64,000 bases of DNA from Emiliania huxleyi CCMP1516 (Eukaryota; Haptophyta; Isochrysidales; Noelaerhabdaceae), in the NCBI RefSeq assembly GCF_000372725.1, contig NW_005199045.1, positions 489,606 to 553,605 on the forward strand, read 5' to 3'. A model generated the notes under the pieces. It was not told where the DNA came from. It worked only from the letters and a program-made list of their open reading frames with translations, and ran no database searches. Made by a program: the position numbers and the translations under genes. Shown in pieces: positions 62,515 through 64,000 of this stretch (the stretch's first letter is position 1; each line of letters opens with the position of its first letter).

Positions 62515-63412
62515 CGCCGCGCCGCCCTCGCCGCCACCACCCTCTCCTTCTCCGCTCTCACCACCGCCCCCCTCACCTCCACCCTCGCCGCCACCGCCCT
62601 CGCCGCCTCCACCCTCTCCTTCTCCGCTCTCACCACCGCCGCCCTCACCTCCACCCTCGCCGCCACCGCCCTCACCTCCACCCTCGCCGCCTCCACCCTC
62701 GCCGCCACCGCCCTCGCCGCCACCGCCCTCGCTGCCACCGCCCTCGCCGCCACCGCCCTCGCCGCCACCGCCCTCGCCGCCACCGCCCTCGCCGCCACCG
62801 CCCTCGCCACCACCGCCCTCGCCGCCACCGCCCTCGCCGCCACCGCCCTCGCCGCCACCGCCCTCGCCGCCACCGCCCTCGCCGCCACCGCCCTCGCCGC
62901 CACCACCCTCGCCGCCACCGCCCTCGCCGCCACCGCCCTCGCCGCCACCGCCCTCGCCGCCACCGCCCTCGCCGCCACCGCCCTCGCCGCCACCGCCCTC
63001 GCCGCCACCGCCCTCGCCGCCACCGCCCTCGCCGCCACCGCCCTCGCCGCCACCGCCCTCGCCGCCACCGCCCTCGCCGCCACCGCCCTCGCCGCCACCG
63101 CCCTCGCCGCCACCGCCCTCGCCGCCACCGCCCTCGCCGCCACCGCCCTCGCCGCCACCGCCCTCGCCGCCACCGCCCTCGCCGCCACCGCCCTCGCCGC
63201 CACCGCCCTCGCCGCCACCGCCCTCGCCGCCACCGCCTTCGCCGCCACCGCCCTCGCCGCCACCACCCTCGCCGCCACCACCCTCGCCGCCACCGCCTTC
63301 GCCGCCACCGCCTTCGCCGCCACCGCCCTCGCCGCCACCGCCCTCGCCGCCACCGCCCTCGCCGCCACCGCCCTCGCCGCCACCGCCCTCGCCGCCACCG
63401 CCCTCGGCGGCT
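62515..63412 (+). repeat. 15-bp minisatellite reading SPPPP
   Basis: About 48 near-perfect CTCGCCGCCACCGCC units from 62690, preceded by variant units at 62515-62690. All six frames stay open. One plus frame reads (SPPPP)n like hydroxyproline-rich wall or matrix glycoproteins, and ends with SAAAPTHTSRLQSPALSST before a stop at 63463, but there is no ATG, signal peptide or non-repeat domain in that frame. Coding status is unproven. Confidence 0.95.
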
Positions 63413-64000
63413 GCACCAACACACACCTCTAGATTGCAAAGTCCGGCACTGTCCTCCACCTGACCTGAGCTGTGGTGGCTGCGCTCCCACCTCCTCCCTC
63501 TCCTCCCCCGACTCTGGTGACACAGGCTCTCCTTGCTAGGACCGGAGCACAGACTCTTGAATCCCGACTAGCGCTCGAGAGGACACGCACTCCGCTGCAC
63601 TCCGCTGCACGCGGCCGTATTCCGCTGTCCTCACTGCACTCGTACCCCCCTCGTGCTCACGCGCTGCTCCGAGTGCCCTGCACAGTGCCGTCTCCCCGCC
63701 CTCATCTGCGGGCGTATGCGCGACACAGGCTCTCCCTGCCGGCCGTGCTGATTCCGGCGGGGCGTTGGATCCGGCTCCGGTCGGCGCTGCAGCTGCTCGG
63801 CCTCGGCGCCGCCCTCGAGCTCGGCCCCGCCGCCACGCCGCCGCGCCGCGCCGCCCTCGCCCTCGCCGCCGCCGCGCTGATGATGGTCGCGCAGGCGGGA
63901 TTACTCGAGATTACCCGAGATTACCCGAGATTACCCGCTGATGATCCTCGCGCAGGCGGGCGCGATGCCTGGCCGAGGCCGTTCCTAGACCGTTCCTAGA
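63413..64000. other. possible partial gene at the window edge
   Basis: A plus frame (63472-63999, no ATG at a sensible place) has a hydrophobic stretch PRRAALALAAAALMMVAQAG near the end. Three tandem GAGATTACCC units (63909-63938) are flanked by a 24-bp direct repeat starting GCTGATGAT (63876 and 63939). Too little to call a gene. Confidence 0.3.

Noticed and set aside
62317-63459. 380-codon minus-strand Gly/Glu repeat protein
   Set aside because: Product of the 15-bp minisatellite being open in every frame; no non-repeat domain.

Overview
The window looks like nuclear DNA of a GC-rich unicellular alga. Genes are split by short introns and carry eukaryote-only products such as beta-tubulin, ribosomal protein L22e, a CABIN1/Hir3-like protein and cyclin C. 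Base composition is very GC-rich, GC-containing minisatellites are abundant, several introns can only be spliced from GC (or GA) donors, and two proteins start with a signal peptide plus basic/Ser-rich leader as expected for complex plastids. A haptophyte of the Emiliania/Gephyrocapsa type is my best inference; no rRNA or organellar marker proves it. A run of exactly 100 N (47918-48017) marks a scaffold gap.

Layout. 1-9 kb: a piggyBac-like MITE, one lumenal/secreted-type orphan protein, a large foldback repeat, a Tudor-like protein and a small membrane protein. 9.06-17.57 kb (minus): one long gene for a CABIN1/Hir3-like HIRA-complex subunit, in four exons. 17.6-20 kb: minisatellites, a duplicated repeat and a gene remnant. 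19.95-24.51 kb (minus): a hAT-like transposase with a C-terminal Ulp1/adenain-like cysteine protease domain. 25.5-31 kb: RPL22 (minus), a membrane-anchored Apple/PAN-like cyclophilin (plus) and a protein with two CysRS-like helical repeats (plus). 31.26-34.31 kb (minus): a gene that splices in frame from an adenylate kinase into a DUF4743/Nudix hydrolase. 36.9-39 kb (minus): an ABCG half-transporter. 42.2-46.5 kb: beta-tubulin (plus) converging with a plastid-type SulP transporter (minus). 47-52 kb: gap, trinucleotide repeat, palindromes, a SINE-like copy and a higher-order tandem repeat. 52-53.4 kb (minus): a protein with duplicated PD-(D/E)XK nuclease-like domains. 54.8-55.7 kb (minus): cyclin C-like. 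60.3-62.2 kb: a divergent pair, a single-pass membrane protein (minus) and a TM2-domain protein (plus). 62.5-63.4 kb: a 15-bp minisatellite that reads SPPPP.

The genes do not form an operon or one pathway; they are ordinary interspersed nuclear loci separated by repeats. The noteworthy content is: the predicted adenylate kinase-Nudix fusion, the transposase-protease fusion, the duplicated nuclease-like protein, several families of interspersed repeats present in two to five copies within the window (including one filled/empty-site pair for a MITE), and a recurring intron architecture in which both splice sites sit in 6-9 bp direct repeats, often with GC donors. All exon boundaries were inferred by reading frame and family similarity by eye; none is supported by transcript data here.
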